NCBI GenBank assembly: GCA_026982555.1
Contig: JALSGT010000005.1
Span: 1 to 33,751 of the forward strand
Source of the DNA: Chromatiales bacterium
GTDB lineage: Bacteria > Pseudomonadota > Gammaproteobacteria > SZUA-152
Length of the DNA: 33,751 nucleotides
Direction of reading: 5' to 3'
The number at the start of each line of letters is the position of its first letter. The first letter of the stretch is position 1. A program made the position numbers and the translations under genes. This document shows, piece by piece, positions 16,859-26,820 of this stretch. Under the pieces are notes generated by a model. It saw nothing but the letters and a program-made list of their open reading frames with translations, had not been told where the DNA came from and did not search any database.

Positions 16859-17820
16859 ATGCAAAAAATACTGGTGCTATGGTGTTCCCTTACCGGCATC
16901 CAGTGGTACGTGATCTTGCCTGGGTGATGGCTTCCCCTGGTTTATTACAAAAGGCTCCAGAGGGACAGGTGCTGGTGACGGATGACTGGTGCCGCTGCAT
17001 TTATACGGCGCATGAAAATTATCTACATGAGTTGGATGAAAACCCTGTGCCTTTGTTGGATGCGTTATCGAAATGCAAAAGCCATCGCCTGGGCATTTAT
17101 TTTGAGCATCTTTTACATTATTGGCTGAAAGTCATTTTATGTGTGCAGCAACTACAACATAACGTTCCTGTTTTTCAATCGCAGGAAACGGGGGGCAAGC
17201 GTACCCTGGGGGAATTTGACTTTTTGTTTCGGGTGGATAATGGAAAACCTCTGCAACATTGGGAGGTTGCGGTAAAATTTTATTTACAAAAAAAAGACGA
17301 TGAAGGTAAATCACGCTGGGTGGGGCCGGCTGACCGGGATCGCCTTGATATAAAACTGGATCGTTTGTTTCAGCATCAACTTAAGCTGGCAGGCTTGCCT
17401 GAGGCGCAAGCGTGTTTAACGCATAGGGAGGCTGACCTGGTCCAGCCTGCGGCCTTTATCAAAGGCTATTTGTTTTATCCATTTGACGAAGCCGGAGTGA
17501 GTGAGCAGACTGATGCTGTTGATCTGGCACCCTGTATGCTTTCCGCCAATCACCCCAAAGGATGGTGGCTATACCGGGAAAAAATATCCATGCTCTCCAC
17601 CGCTGCGGATGTGCGCTGGGTGATTCTGCCCAAATCCCGCTGGTTGTCACCCGTGTATCATGGGCAGACAGAAGAGGCGTTGATGGATAAAAATGCATTG
17701 ATGGCATATTGCGAAATACACTTTCATCACCGGAATAATCCCTTGTTGGTGGTAGAGTTAAGCTGGCAGTCCACCGTCTGGTTGGAGGTTTCGCGTGGGT
17801 TTATATTGGCATCTGCCTGA
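16855..17820 (+). CDS. DUF1853 family protein
   Basis: 321 residues, start overlapping the kinase stop by four bases. Recognised as DUF1853 by the N-terminal VRDLAWVMASP and by the central GEFDFLFR with WEVAVKFYLQ, which resemble a PD-(D/E)xK nuclease core (E-x-D...E-x-x-x-K); that nuclease reading is inference. The protein is cytoplasmic and lacks a signal peptide or membrane helix. Function is unknown. Translational coupling to the glycerate kinase looks tight, but a metabolic link is not evident. Confidence 0.8.
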   Translation: MNAKNTGAMVFPYRHPVVRDLAWVMASPGLLQKAPEGQVLVTDDWCRCIYTAHENYLHELDENPVPLLDALSKCKSHRLGIYFEHLLHYWLKVILCVQQLQHNVPVFQSQETGGKRTLGEFDFLFRVDNGKPLQHWEVAVKFYLQKKDDEGKSRWVGPADRDRLDIKLDRLFQHQLKLAGLPEAQACLTHREADLVQPAAFIKGYLFYPFDEAGVSEQTDAVDLAPCMLSANHPKGWWLYREKISMLSTAADVRWVILPKSRWLSPVYHGQTEEALMDKNALMAYCEIHFHHRNNPLLVVELSWQSTVWLEVSRGFILASA

Positions 17821-17866
17821 AATATTTAAAGAAATCGTACCATTTTCCGATAATTCTAAACGAATG

Positions 17867-17882
17867 TGTGATGTGTTTCACA
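17867..17882. promoter_or_regulatory. CRP/Vfr-type operator
   Basis: TGTGA-TGTGTT-TCACA matches the TGTGA-N6-TCACA core of CRP/Vfr sites in all ten conserved positions, with A-rich right flank. It lies in the 176-base gap 17821-17996, centred about 122 bases before the ATG of the small membrane protein. No clear -35/-10 pair was assigned. Confidence 0.6.
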
Positions 17883-17996
17883 AAAGCAGTGTGTATCCAG
17901 TCACGGGTGTGTGCGGTTGTGTAGACGACATACATATTGTGGCAGGGGGCCGAGTTCACGAGTTACCCGCCCGGAATAATGTAACAGGGGGCAAAA

Positions 17997-18179
17997 ATGA
18001 AGTTTTTATCCAAACTGGATCCGATGACGGTATTGATGCTGGTTGTAATATTTGGTGTGGTGATTACCATGTCAACCCAGGCTGTAAAGAAAACCTCAGG
18101 CAGCGAAGCAACGGCGCACGTTATGCCGGTTGATTCTGCGGGGCTGACATCCAGCAGAAATCCCTCGGGTGAATCCTGA
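17997..18179 (+). CDS. Small single-helix membrane protein
   Basis: 60 residues from ATG 17997, with a strong purine-rich AGGGGG five to ten bases upstream. A charged N-terminus (MKFLSKLD) leads into one hydrophobic helix (about residues 9-26, TVLMLVVIFGVVITM), followed by a polar Ser/Thr-rich tail of about 34 residues. The tail may be periplasmic. No family recognised. The good ribosome site and the CRP-type operator upstream argue that it is a real gene. Confidence 0.6.
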   Translation: MKFLSKLDPMTVLMLVVIFGVVITMSTQAVKKTSGSEATAHVMPVDSAGLTSSRNPSGES

Positions 18180-18187
18180 TCGCCAGT

Positions 18188-18575
18188 TTAGTTGTTAATC
18201 ATTAACGGTTGCAGCCAGCGCCGGTAGAGCACTTCTGCTGCATCGTGCAGTTGTTTGGTGTGTTCTTTCAGGTTTTCCATTATTTCGTTTTGGTCTTGTA
18301 CGCCCGGTGCAGGGCTATGAGTTCATTTTCATCGCGTGTTGTCCATTCCCGCGCCATGGCGCCGGTCATTTCAATTGCGGAATTCATTCAATATCGTCAT
18401 TAACACTCACTCATGGGGTCACCCATGAAAACCAAAGCGCTGACATCATCGATGTGTGTCGGGTACATTTCTCCGGCATCACTGCGCACCCGTTCAAAAG
18501 GAATGTTATAGTTTTCCAGCAGGGTGGCAAAATAACCGGGGTCTTCACAGGCAACGTGCTATACCGGCCATAGTG
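18188..18575 (-). pseudogene. Decayed class I glutamine amidotransferase-like gene
   Basis: On the minus strand, HVACEDPGYFATLLENYNIP (from 18558 down) and then VFMGDPMS match the N-terminus of type 1 GATase-domain proteins. The codon before HVACED, normally Gln, is TAG (18559-18561). After PMS a four-base GAGT duplication shifts frame, then VNDDIE resumes. The central half, including the catalytic Cys and the oxyanion loop, is deleted. The end matches family C-termini in two further frames: EMTGAMAREWTTRDENELIA, then NLKEHTKQLHDAAEVLYRRW to the TAA at 18188-18190. At least one nonsense codon, two frameshifts and a large deletion make this a dead gene. The stretch 18180-18671 holds nothing else recognisable. 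Confidence 0.75.
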
Positions 18576-18671
18576 GCTCATCTGGCAAGTAAGCCCAACA
18601 AAAACTCAAAATATAATGTTTGTCAATGTGTTAGTACACCCTCTAAACGGTCAACTGCGGAATTTAGGTTC

Positions 18672-19376
18672 ATGATAAATAAACGGCCTGCGCGGGTTAT
18701 TTGGATGGTGAGTATGTGGTTGTTGCTGATTTTATCAGCCTTTGCCGATGTGTGTGTGGCGGAGTTGCAGGATGAACGCAAGCCTGCGCGGCAGATTGTG
18801 TTGCAGGGCATTCTTGGCAGCAAGGCATTATTGCTGGTGGATGGCCAGCGGCAAATGATGTCGATCAAGGATGCTGCAAAACAGGGCGTGCGTGTGTTGC
18901 GTATCGAAGAAGAACAGGTGGACGTGGATATCGATGGCAAACGCCGTCGTCTGCGCCTGGGTGACAGTTATTCCGTGACAGGCCAGTACAAAGCGCGTGA
19001 GAGTATTGAGGTGACTATTGCCAAAAATAACACGGGTATGTATTCCACGGCAGGTAGCATCAATGGTTTGCCGGTTTCATTTTTAGTGGATACAGGAGCA
19101 ACCTCGGTTGCCATGAGCGCACAGCATGCCAAACGTCTGGCCATTGATTTTCGGGTGACTGGTGAGCCGACTTTTGTGGGTACGGCATCGGGGGTGAGCG
19201 AAGCGTATCGGGTAATACTGGATAAGGTTACTGTTGGAGGGATCACTCAGCATAATGTGAAGGGAGTGGTGATTGATGGTAATTATCCGATACAGGTTCT
19301 GTTAGGAATGTCATTTCTGGGGCAATTGGAAATTCAGCGTGATGGCAATATTATGCGCCTGAAGAAAAAGTTCTGA
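18672..19376 (+). CDS. Retropepsin-like clan AA aspartic protease
   Basis: 234 residues from ATG 18672 (AGG a few bases upstream); a longer open frame to 18456 runs through the dead amidotransferase and is rejected. The N-terminal signal sequence or anchor spans about residues 6-30 (WMVSMWLLLILSAFADVCVA). A small domain of about 70 residues with LQGILGSKALLLVDGQ follows, then the protease domain from about 120. The active-site motif is FLVDTGATSVAMS, with flap-like GTASG and the C-terminal VLLGMSFLGQLEI. It is probably periplasmic or membrane-tethered and dimeric, as in the bacterial TIGR02281 family. Substrates are unknown. Confidence 0.85.
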   Translation: MINKRPARVIWMVSMWLLLILSAFADVCVAELQDERKPARQIVLQGILGSKALLLVDGQRQMMSIKDAAKQGVRVLRIEEEQVDVDIDGKRRRLRLGDSYSVTGQYKARESIEVTIAKNNTGMYSTAGSINGLPVSFLVDTGATSVAMSAQHAKRLAIDFRVTGEPTFVGTASGVSEAYRVILDKVTVGGITQHNVKGVVIDGNYPIQVLLGMSFLGQLEIQRDGNIMRLKKKF

Positions 19377-19420
19377 TATCGTATTTATTCGGGGGTGGTT
19401 CGGCGCGTCATTGTCAGTGA

Positions 19421-19452
19421 AAAAAACCGGGGTTCACGCTCTGAACCCCGGT
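19421..19452 (-). terminator. Rho-independent terminator of the SQR gene
   Basis: ACCGGGGTTCA (19426-19436) pairs perfectly with TGAACCCCGGT (19442-19452) around a five-base loop. On the minus strand the stem is followed by T6 (A run at 19421-19426). It lies 22 bases after the SQR stop. On the plus strand no T run follows, so it mainly serves SQR, though the stem could also limit read-through from the protease gene. Confidence 0.9.
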
Positions 19453-19474
19453 AAGAGTAAGACAAAGAAGACAA

Positions 19475-20791
<1,317 letters not shown>

Positions 20792-20922
20792 TCAACGTTC
20801 ACAGGTTACCCTGCGGTTTATCAAAAAAGGCGACCCACAAGCTCAAAATCAATAGCCGTTTGAGTGCCAGTGCGGTGAAGATGTTCGTTGCCAACAATCC
20901 TTTGTGGGAGTTTCCATATTCG

Positions 20923-21522
20923 CTACATGCTGGGCAGAGGCTGTTTTATGCTGACTGCGCCCCGTAAGTCACCTGTCCGATAATCTGTGGCTCTATCGAA
21001 GGGGTATTGCTGTTGCAGTTTTTGCTTTACAGCGCTGGGGATATCGTTTTTACTGCCATGACAGGTTAAACATTGAGGTTTGACGCCAATGGCTTTGGCA
21101 AAACGGAAATAACGACCATTGGGCTCGGTCACCATCTCGGAGAAACTCATTGTCTTGAGTGATTCCCCCTGGTCGAGGCGGGCCTGAAATTGCGCCAGTA
21201 CTTTTTGTTCCCATATATCAGGCATACCAATCATGGGGTTACGCACACGGGTGCTGACGCGGGTCACTTTCCAGCCCTGGTTTCGGGAGATATCTGCTGT
21301 CATCTTTGGCGCTTGTTCTGAGCAGACATTGATGGCAGCAACAGGACCGTCTTTCTGCATCGCGCCTTTCATGGTCTTGCCCAGCTGCATCATGAAAGAT
21401 TGTGCCACTTCCATTGCTGCCTGAGTGCGTTGTTCAACATTGTCAGCGATTGCGCTGGTTGTCGCCGACAGAGCCAATGTCAATATCAATGCCTTTCCTT
21501 GAATAGATATCGTTCTTTTCAT
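20923..21522 (-). CDS. DUF3365 (Tll0287-like) haem protein, periplasmic
   Basis: 199 residues from ATG 21522 (GGAG upstream); an in-frame start at 21633 adds sequence unlike a signal peptide. The signal peptide is about residues 1-26 (ALILTLALSATTSAIA). The DUF3365 domain follows: VAAINVCSEQAPKMTADIS, then RVSTRVRNP, a helical region, and CLTCHG, a single c-type haem motif near residue 151. RVSTRVRNP and CxxCH are the family hallmarks. DUF3365 domains occur in haem or redox sensors and in stand-alone proteins. Placement before SQR suggests a role in sulfide or quinone redox, such as electron carrier or sensor, but that is inference. Confidence 0.85.
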   Translation of the reverse strand: MKRTISIQGKALILTLALSATTSAIADNVEQRTQAAMEVAQSFMMQLGKTMKGAMQKDGPVAAINVCSEQAPKMTADISRNQGWKVTRVSTRVRNPMIGMPDIWEQKVLAQFQARLDQGESLKTMSFSEMVTEPNGRYFRFAKAIGVKPQCLTCHGSKNDIPSAVKQKLQQQYPFDRATDYRTGDLRGAVSIKQPLPSM

Positions 21523-21668
21523 CACTCTTGCTCCCATGCTGTGTTGTGATCGTGTTAGGTTTGGGGCATATCTTCCATGTTGTCCAATGGTGCATATAAA
21601 ATTGAGTGCAAAGCCAAAACAATGGACTCCCACGGAGGACTATGGGAGCTAGGGTAAAGGAGCAGGGT

Positions 21669-21685
21669 GAGATATTGTATATCTC
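21669..21685. promoter_or_regulatory. Palindromic site upstream of the DUF3365 gene
   Basis: GAGATAT (21669-21675) and ATATCTC (21679-21685) form a perfect seven-pair inverted repeat around TGT, about 147 bases before the DUF3365 start. A second inverted repeat, CTCCCA/TGGGAG (21627-21648), lies between. They could be operators for the DUF3365-SQR pair or hairpins in the folE2 3' region. Confidence 0.35.
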
Positions 21686-21756
21686 GTTGGGAGTGTGTGG
21701 CGTACAATAAAACCTAAATGTCAATCGCCACGGGTGTAGATATCATAAGGCTAAAA

Positions 21757-22548
21757 TTATGTCGTCATGTTTTTTTCGATGAGCGCATAGGCTGAATGAT
21801 TATGAATGGACTCGAAGTTTTCTGATTCCACTACGTAGGCGGTAATGCGTGAGTCCTGGTTTATGTAGGCTGCAATATCGCGCACCATGTCTTCCACAAA
21901 TTTCGGGTTGTCGTAGGCACGCTCGGTGACGTATTTTTCGTCCGGGCGTTTTAACAGACCGTACAGTTCACAGGAGGCAATGGATTCCACGGCGTCAATA
22001 ATGTCTTCAATCCAGACAAATTCGCGAGTCTTGATGGTGACTGTAACGTGTGAACGTTGATTGTGCGCACCGCGATCAGAAATTTTCTTTGAGCAGGGGC
22101 ACAGACTGGTGACGGGCACCACAACTTTGAGTGTTGTCTCATGCTGACTGCCGCTACTGGAGCCCAAAAAAGTCACATCGTAATCCAGCAGGCTTTGCAC
22201 GCCGGATACCGGTGCCGTTTTGTTGACGAAGTAGGGGAAGCTCATTTCGATGTGGCCGGATTCGGCTTCCAGTCGTTCGGTCATTTCTGCCAGCATATCT
22301 TCGAAAGACTCGACTGAAATCTCGCGTTCGTGCTGGTTGAGTATTTCCACAAAGCGCGACATATGAGTGCCTTTGAAATTATGCGGCAGGTTCACATACA
22401 TATTGAAATTGGCAATAGTGTGTTGTTCGCCGCCGGAGCGGTCACGAATGCGTACCGGGTGACGGATATCCTTGATACCCACCTTGTTGATAGGCAGGTG
22501 TCGGGTATCTTCCGAATTTTGTACGTCAGCAATGGTGGAATCGGTCAC
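21757..22548 (-). CDS. folE2: GTP cyclohydrolase IB (FolE2)
   Basis: 263 residues from a GTG start with AGAGGA six bases upstream. Converts GTP to dihydroneopterin triphosphate, the precursor of folate and of queuosine. The family motif [20 protein letters not shown] spans about residues 147-166, with the metal-binding/catalytic Cys at 150 followed by C152. [10 protein letters not shown] near the C-terminus is also characteristic. FolE2 uses metals other than zinc and often backs up FolE under zinc limitation. It sits 36 bases after queD, whose substrate it supplies, so the two look like one functional unit. Confidence 0.95.
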   Translation of the reverse strand: MTDSTIADVQNSEDTRHLPINKVGIKDIRHPVRIRDRSGGEQHTIANFNMYVNLPHNFKGTHMSRFVEILNQHEREISVESFEDMLAEMTERLEAESGHIEMSFPYFVNKTAPVSGVQSLLDYDVTFLGSSSGSQHETTLKVVVPVTSLCPCSKKISDRGAHNQRSHVTVTIKTREFVWIEDIIDAVESIASCELYGLLKRPDEKYVTERAYDNPKFVEDMVRDIAAYINQDSRITAYVVESENFESIHNHSAYALIEKNMTT

Positions 22549-22584
22549 GAGCTTTCCTCTTTTGTGGTTTGAGTCTTCAGCTTG

Positions 22585-22965
22585 TTAATTATCGGTAAAA
22601 CGTACACAGGCACGCTCGGTTTCCCACAAGGTGATAGCCTTGACGCGGATATGCTCGTTGTTAAGTGTTTCTGACAAGCCACTGAAAATAAATGCAGCGA
22701 TGTTTTCTGCGGTGGGGTTGATGGTGTCAAAAGGCTTGATTTCGTTGAGATAGCGATGGTCGAGCAGGTCGGTCAATTCGCGAACCTGCTGGCGTATTGC
22801 CTTGAAATCAATAGCCATGCCCACGTTGTTCAGCTGGCTGGCCTCGACTTCAGCCTCGACTTTCCAGTTATGTCCGTGCATACGTGAACAGGCACCAGGG
22901 TAGTCACGCAGGGTGTGGGCAGAGGCAAAATCGCTGACAACTTTAAGGGTGTACTTCGCTGGCAT
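22585..22965 (-). CDS. queD: 6-carboxytetrahydropterin synthase (QueD)
   Basis: 126 residues, typical length. The zinc-binding His cluster is at H17, H30 and H32 (FASAHTL, RMHGHNW) and the catalytic Cys is C26 in GACSRMHGH. Converts dihydroneopterin triphosphate to 6-carboxytetrahydropterin on the path to preQ0 and queuosine in tRNA. The other his and glu positions appear as LLDHRYLN and WETERACVRF. Follows dxs by 68 bases and precedes folE2 by 36. No other queuosine gene is in the window. Confidence 0.93.
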   Translation of the reverse strand: MPAKYTLKVVSDFASAHTLRDYPGACSRMHGHNWKVEAEVEASQLNNVGMAIDFKAIRQQVRELTDLLDHRYLNEIKPFDTINPTAENIAAFIFSGLSETLNNEHIRVKAITLWETERACVRFTDN

Positions 22966-23033
22966 GGGAATTATGGGGACAGTTGGTAAATAGCAGGGGC
23001 TATAAGTTGATTAAAATACTAAGGTATTGAGCG

Positions 23034-24944
23034 TTATTTAGCAATACGGGCTTGCGTGTCAGGTTGTGCCAGTAATGTGTTGATGGTGTTTTCGATGCCA
23101 ATGGCATCCAGGCCGCATTGGGCAAGTAATGCACTGTGTTCACCGTGCTCGACAAAATAATCCGGCAATCCCAGGTTATGTATGGCTATGGTAACGCCGT
23201 GTGCAGCAAGGCATTCGTTAATACCGCTACCTGCGCCACCCGTCACGGCATTTTCTTCCACAGTGACGATCAATTGATGTTGTTCGGCTATTTCCAGTAT
23301 CAGGTCTTCGTCCAGTGGTTTGACAAAGCGCATGTTGACTACCGTGGCGTTGAGTATTTCACCGGCTGTGATGGCTGGCGTCACCCTGCTGCCGAAGGCG
23401 AGAATGGCAACATGGGTACCACGGCGTCGTACTTCAGCCTTGCCCAGTGGCAGCGTTTCAAAGTCTTGCGCGGGTTGCGTGCCAGGGCCGAAGCCGCGCG
23501 GATACCGCACGGCGCTGGGGCCGTTGTGCTGGTAACCGGTGTTGAGCATCTGGCGACATTCAGTTTCGTCCGCCGGAGCCATCACCACCATGTTGGGTAT
23601 GCAGCGCAGGTAACTGAGGTCGAAGCTGCCTGCATGCGTGGGCCCGTCAGCACCCACCAGTCCGGCACGGTCGATGGCGAACATGACGGGCAGATTCTGG
23701 ATGGCAACGTCATGGATCAGCTGATCATAAGCGCGTTGCAGGAAGGTGGAATAGATGGCCACCACCGGTTTGAGGCCATCGCAGGCCATGCCCGCAGCCA
23801 GTGTCACTGCATGCTGTTCGGCAATGCCCACATCCAGGTATTGATTCGGAAATTGTTCGGAAAAAGCCACCATACCGGAGCCTTCGCGCATGGCAGGGGT
23901 GATGCCCATGAGTTTTTTATCCTGTGCGGCCTGATCGCACAGCCAGTCACCAAACACCTGTGTGTAGGTGAGGCTGGCTTTTTTATGACTTGCAGGAAGG
24001 GCTTCACCGGTATCCGGGTCGTAACTGCCCACGCCGTGGTAGGCGCAGGGGTCTTCTTCCGCAGGCTCAAAACCCTTGCCTTTTTTGGTGACGATATGCA
24101 GAAACTGCGGGCCTTTCAGCGTGCTCAGATTGCCCAGAGTCTTGATCAGGGAATCCATGTCATGGCCATCAATAGGACCGATGTAGTTGAAACCCAGTTC
24201 CTCAAACAAGGTGCCGGGGATCACCATACCTTTGGCATGTTCTTCCACACGCTGGGCCAGCTCCCACATGTTGGGAATCTGGCTCAGCACCTTTTTTGAG
24301 CCTTCGCGGGCAGCGAGATAAAGCTTGCCGGAGAGGATGCGCGCCAGATAATTGGACAGGCCACCCACGTTGGGGGAAATGGACATGTCGTTGTCGTTGA
24401 GAATCACCAGCAGATTAGCGTCCAGTGAGCCGGCGTGATTCAGTGCCTCGAAAGCCATGCCCGCTGTCATTGCGCCATCCCCGATGATGGCAACGACTTT
24501 TTTGCCGGTCTCATTTTCATCATCTGTTTGTTGTTGTGCGGCAATGGCCATGCCCAGTGCTGCACTGATGGAGGTGCTGGAATGGCCCACCCCGAAGGTG
24601 TCATAAGGGCTTTCGCTACGTTTGGGAAAACCGGCAATACCGCCCTGCTGGCGCAGACTGTGCATTTGCTCGCGGCGACCGGTAAGAATTTTGTGCGGGT
24701 AACTCTGGTGGCCGACATCCCACACAAGCTTGTCCTGCGGCGTGTTAAACACGTAATGCAGAGCCACAGTGAGTTCCACAGTACCCAGACCGGAGGAGAG
24801 ATGTCCTCCGGTTTGGCCGACGGTCTGAATCAGGAAGGCGCGTAATTCGTCCACCAGCCCTTTGAGCTGGTCGGTGTCCAGTGATCGGACATCGTCGGGG
24901 CTGTTGATGCTTTCCAGTAACGGAAAGGCGCGTGTCTTGGGCAT
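23034..24944 (-). CDS. dxs: 1-deoxy-D-xylulose-5-phosphate synthase
   Basis: 636 residues, full length. The thiamine-diphosphate enzyme joins pyruvate and glyceraldehyde 3-phosphate in the first step of the MEP isoprenoid route. Seen in order: [19 protein letters not shown], the [15 protein letters not shown] loop, the ThDP motif [16 protein letters not shown] ending in ILNDN, the [15 protein letters not shown] block of the pyrimidine-binding domain, and a transketolase C-terminal domain. ATG 24944 gives the usual short N-terminus. ispA lies upstream, the standard gammaproteobacterial order, but a palindromic repeat occupies most of the 108-base gap. A long open frame antisense to this gene is treated as a shadow. 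Confidence 0.97.
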   Translation of the reverse strand: MPKTRAFPLLESINSPDDVRSLDTDQLKGLVDELRAFLIQTVGQTGGHLSSGLGTVELTVALHYVFNTPQDKLVWDVGHQSYPHKILTGRREQMHSLRQQGGIAGFPKRSESPYDTFGVGHSSTSISAALGMAIAAQQQTDDENETGKKVVAIIGDGAMTAGMAFEALNHAGSLDANLLVILNDNDMSISPNVGGLSNYLARILSGKLYLAAREGSKKVLSQIPNMWELAQRVEEHAKGMVIPGTLFEELGFNYIGPIDGHDMDSLIKTLGNLSTLKGPQFLHIVTKKGKGFEPAEEDPCAYHGVGSYDPDTGEALPASHKKASLTYTQVFGDWLCDQAAQDKKLMGITPAMREGSGMVAFSEQFPNQYLDVGIAEQHAVTLAAGMACDGLKPVVAIYSTFLQRAYDQLIHDVAIQNLPVMFAIDRAGLVGADGPTHAGSFDLSYLRCIPNMVVMAPADETECRQMLNTGYQHNGPSAVRYPRGFGPGTQPAQDFETLPLGKAEVRRRGTHVAILAFGSRVTPAITAGEILNATVVNMRFVKPLDEDLILEIAEQHQLIVTVEENAVTGGAGSGINECLAAHGVTIAIHNLGLPDYFVEHGEHSALLAQCGLDAIGIENTINTLLAQPDTQARIAK

Positions 24945-24963
24945 GGGCTATGCTGCAATTTTT

Positions 24964-25027
24964 CGTAGGGTGGTACTGCCCACCGTACCAGGTACCAAGC
25001 GTGCTCAATGGTGGGTATTACCCTACG
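24964..25027. repeat. 64-base palindromic MITE/REP-like element between ispA and dxs
   Basis: The ends CGTAGGGT (24964-24971) and ACCCTACG (25020-25027) are perfect inverted repeats. Inside them CCCACC (24979-24984) pairs with GGTGGG (25010-25015). A smaller palindrome (GTAC-CAG-GTAC) lies within. The whole can fold into one long interrupted hairpin. The GTAGGGTGG-type ends resemble dispersed intergenic palindromes seen in many gammaproteobacteria, but copy number cannot be judged from one window. Confidence 0.6.
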
Positions 25028-25052
25028 AGGGTTAAAAAGGGGAATGATTATA

Positions 25053-25949
25053 TCAGCTTTGCCGGTGAATGATGTACCCGGCGATATCGCGCAGTGGTTG
25101 GGCGGATTCGCCCCAATACGACAGGCTGTCAACGGCTTCCTGGTGTAACTCATCTGCACGCTGTTTGGCCTCGGTCATGCCCAGCAGGGCAGGATAGGTG
25201 GTTTTATGCCGGGCCTCGTCAGACCCCTGGGGTTTGCCCAGGGTTACTGTGTCACCTTCTATATCGAGGATATCGTCACGGATCTGGAAGGCCAGTCCCA
25301 TGCATTTGGCGAAGTGGTCAAGTTTTTCCAGTTGTGTGGGTTCAATGTTGGGTTGGCTCAATGCGCCCAGCTGGGCGCTGGCGCGAATCAGCGCACCGGT
25401 TTTATGGATGTGCATGTTTTCCAGTTCGGCGAGATTCATGGTTTGTCCCAGGCCTTCGGCAGCGAGGTCCATGGCCTGCCCGCCTGCCATACCTCGTGAA
25501 CCACTGGCCAGAGCCAGAGTCTCCACCATCTTCAGGCGCAGGGCAGGCTCGTCCACCATGTCTGGGTCGTGGGCGAGGATGTAAAACGCCAGGGATTGCA
25601 GGGCATCACCAGCGAGAATCGCGGTGGCCTCGTCGAACTGGATGTGACAGGTAGGCTTGCCACGACGCAGTGCGTCATTGTCCATGGCTGGGAGGTCATC
25701 GTGGATCAGTGAATAGACATGAATCAGTTCCAGTGCGCAAGCCGGGCCATCCAGCACGGAGGGAGCTATGCCGAGCATTTGTCCAGTGAGGTACACCAAC
25801 AGAGGGCGTATACGTTTACCACCGTCGAGACTGGAATAGCGCATGGCCTCATGCAGTAACGCAGGATTCACATTGACTGTGGGCAGCCAGTGTTGCAGCG
25901 CCTTTTCAGTGCGGGCCTGATAAGTTTTGAGCAGGGGAGTGAGTGACAT
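25053..25949 (-). CDS. ispA: Farnesyl diphosphate synthase (short-chain polyprenyl synthase)
   Basis: 298 residues. Condenses isopentenyl with dimethylallyl and geranyl diphosphate to give farnesyl diphosphate in the cytoplasm. The first Asp-rich motif is HDDLPAMDND, followed by the characteristic RRGKPTCH. The second is QIRDDILDIEGD, and GGKRIRPLLVY is near the N-terminus. The two residues before the first motif's extended DDxxxxD pattern match the bacterial IspA type. Lies between xseB (70 bases upstream) and dxs, as in E. coli. Confidence 0.96.
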   Translation of the reverse strand: MSLTPLLKTYQARTEKALQHWLPTVNVNPALLHEAMRYSSLDGGKRIRPLLVYLTGQMLGIAPSVLDGPACALELIHVYSLIHDDLPAMDNDALRRGKPTCHIQFDEATAILAGDALQSLAFYILAHDPDMVDEPALRLKMVETLALASGSRGMAGGQAMDLAAEGLGQTMNLAELENMHIHKTGALIRASAQLGALSQPNIEPTQLEKLDHFAKCMGLAFQIRDDILDIEGDTVTLGKPQGSDEARHKTTYPALLGMTEAKQRADELHQEAVDSLSYWGESAQPLRDIAGYIIHRQS

Positions 25950-26019
25950 GGATCAGCTCAGGGTTAAAGAGCAAAAGGGTGGGGCCAGGGTTTTCATGGG
26001 TTAAATGTTTTTGCGGGCA

Positions 26020-26256
26020 TTATTCAGTCTGGGCGGTAAATGTTTCGGGTTCACCGTCTTTTTTCAGCAGAATCTCTACTTTTTGTTCGGCCTCAGCCAG
26101 CGCAGTCTGGCAGCTGCGGGTGAGTTCGATGCCGCGCTCGAAGTCTTTTAACGAATCCTCCAGTGAAGACTCGCCATTTTCCATACGCTCTACCAGTGTT
26201 TCAAGTTCTTTCAGCGCTGTTTCAAAATCGGGTGTTTTTTGTTTCTTCTGAGCCAT
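26020..26256 (-). CDS. xseB: Exodeoxyribonuclease VII small subunit
   Basis: 78 residues, all helical. The family core is [20 protein letters not shown] followed by [20 protein letters not shown]. XseB copies wrap the large subunit XseA to form the single-strand DNA exonuclease. xseA is elsewhere, as usual. First gene of the xseB-ispA-dxs-queD-folE2 minus-strand run. ATG 26256 is the only plausible start. Confidence 0.94.
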   Translation of the reverse strand: MAQKKQKTPDFETALKELETLVERMENGESSLEDSLKDFERGIELTRSCQTALAEAEQKVEILLKKDGEPETFTAQTE

Positions 26257-26820
26257 GTTGTTGAACTCTGTGGTTTCCGTTTTTTGCGGGTGGGCGGTAC
26301 GTTAACGCAGGCTCTCCAGCCGGGTCAATTCTGCCGAGGATAAATTGTGATGAAAAAAACCGGGTTTCGTCAGTTTGGCAGTGTGGCTATCTGCCAACCA
26401 GCAGCGGTAAAAAACCGAAAAATGTGGTGGCGAACTGCGCGATTGACGCTTAAGAAACCGAAGTGGAAGAGCCTATCGATCCGAATCAGCCATACACTCT
26501 GGACACCAGGATTCAGTTTGAACAGGTGCGGTTATGGTTTTATGTCTACCCGGATATGTGAAGCTTGATTGTGGCAGCTTTGCTGGATGAAGTTTATCCT
26601 GGGTTCTGCAGTTGAACGGCCTGTAGAATGCATTGAATTTTGTGGCTGGTGAGGTGCGATTAATGAAGTGGTTCAGCTGATTATCCTTGGCTGGATCGTA
26701 TCAATTAATCAGGTTGTGTCAGCTCGGAATTTACGGCTATAGTCCAGGTATGGGCAGGCATTCACCAATGCGGTGACTGGCCCGGTGAAGTTTCCAACGA
26801 TATGTCGCGGGTGGCTGACT
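26257..26820. other. Intergenic region with a degraded coding remnant
   Basis: 564 bases between divergent xseB and ldhA. On the plus strand, 26391-26561 reads as a plausible coding remnant in one frame (SGKKPKNVVANCAIDA, in-frame TAA at 26451-26453, then EPIDPNQPYTLDTRIQFEQV and VRLWFYVYPDM, then TGA at 26559-26561). A different frame from 26347 gives 73 residues with unlike composition. The stop, the lack of a start and the frame breaks suggest a broken gene of unknown family. The stretch 26562-26700 shows nothing recognisable, and 26701-26820 holds the ldhA promoter candidate. Confidence 0.35.
26714..26743 (+). promoter_or_regulatory. Candidate promoter of ldhA
   Basis: TTGTGT (26714-26719) and TATAGT (26738-26743) with an 18-base spacer form a reasonable sigma-70 pair about 78 bases before the ldhA ATG. 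Confidence 0.35.

Noticed and set aside
18209-18671. Plus-strand open frames, including an N-terminal extension of the aspartic protease
   Set aside because: The stretch reads as a decayed glutamine amidotransferase on the minus strand, and the protease has a good ATG and signal sequence at 18672.
22966-23033. PreQ1 riboswitch upstream of queD
   Set aside because: The 68-base gap shows no preQ1 aptamer pattern that I could recognise.
23136-24299. 387-codon open frame antisense to dxs
   Set aside because: It lies wholly inside a clear dxs gene and has no recognisable domain; it is a codon-bias shadow.
25094-25654. 186-codon plus-strand open frame opposite ispA
   Set aside because: Antisense to both Asp-rich motifs of ispA; composition rich in Arg, Gly and Trp is typical of a shadow.
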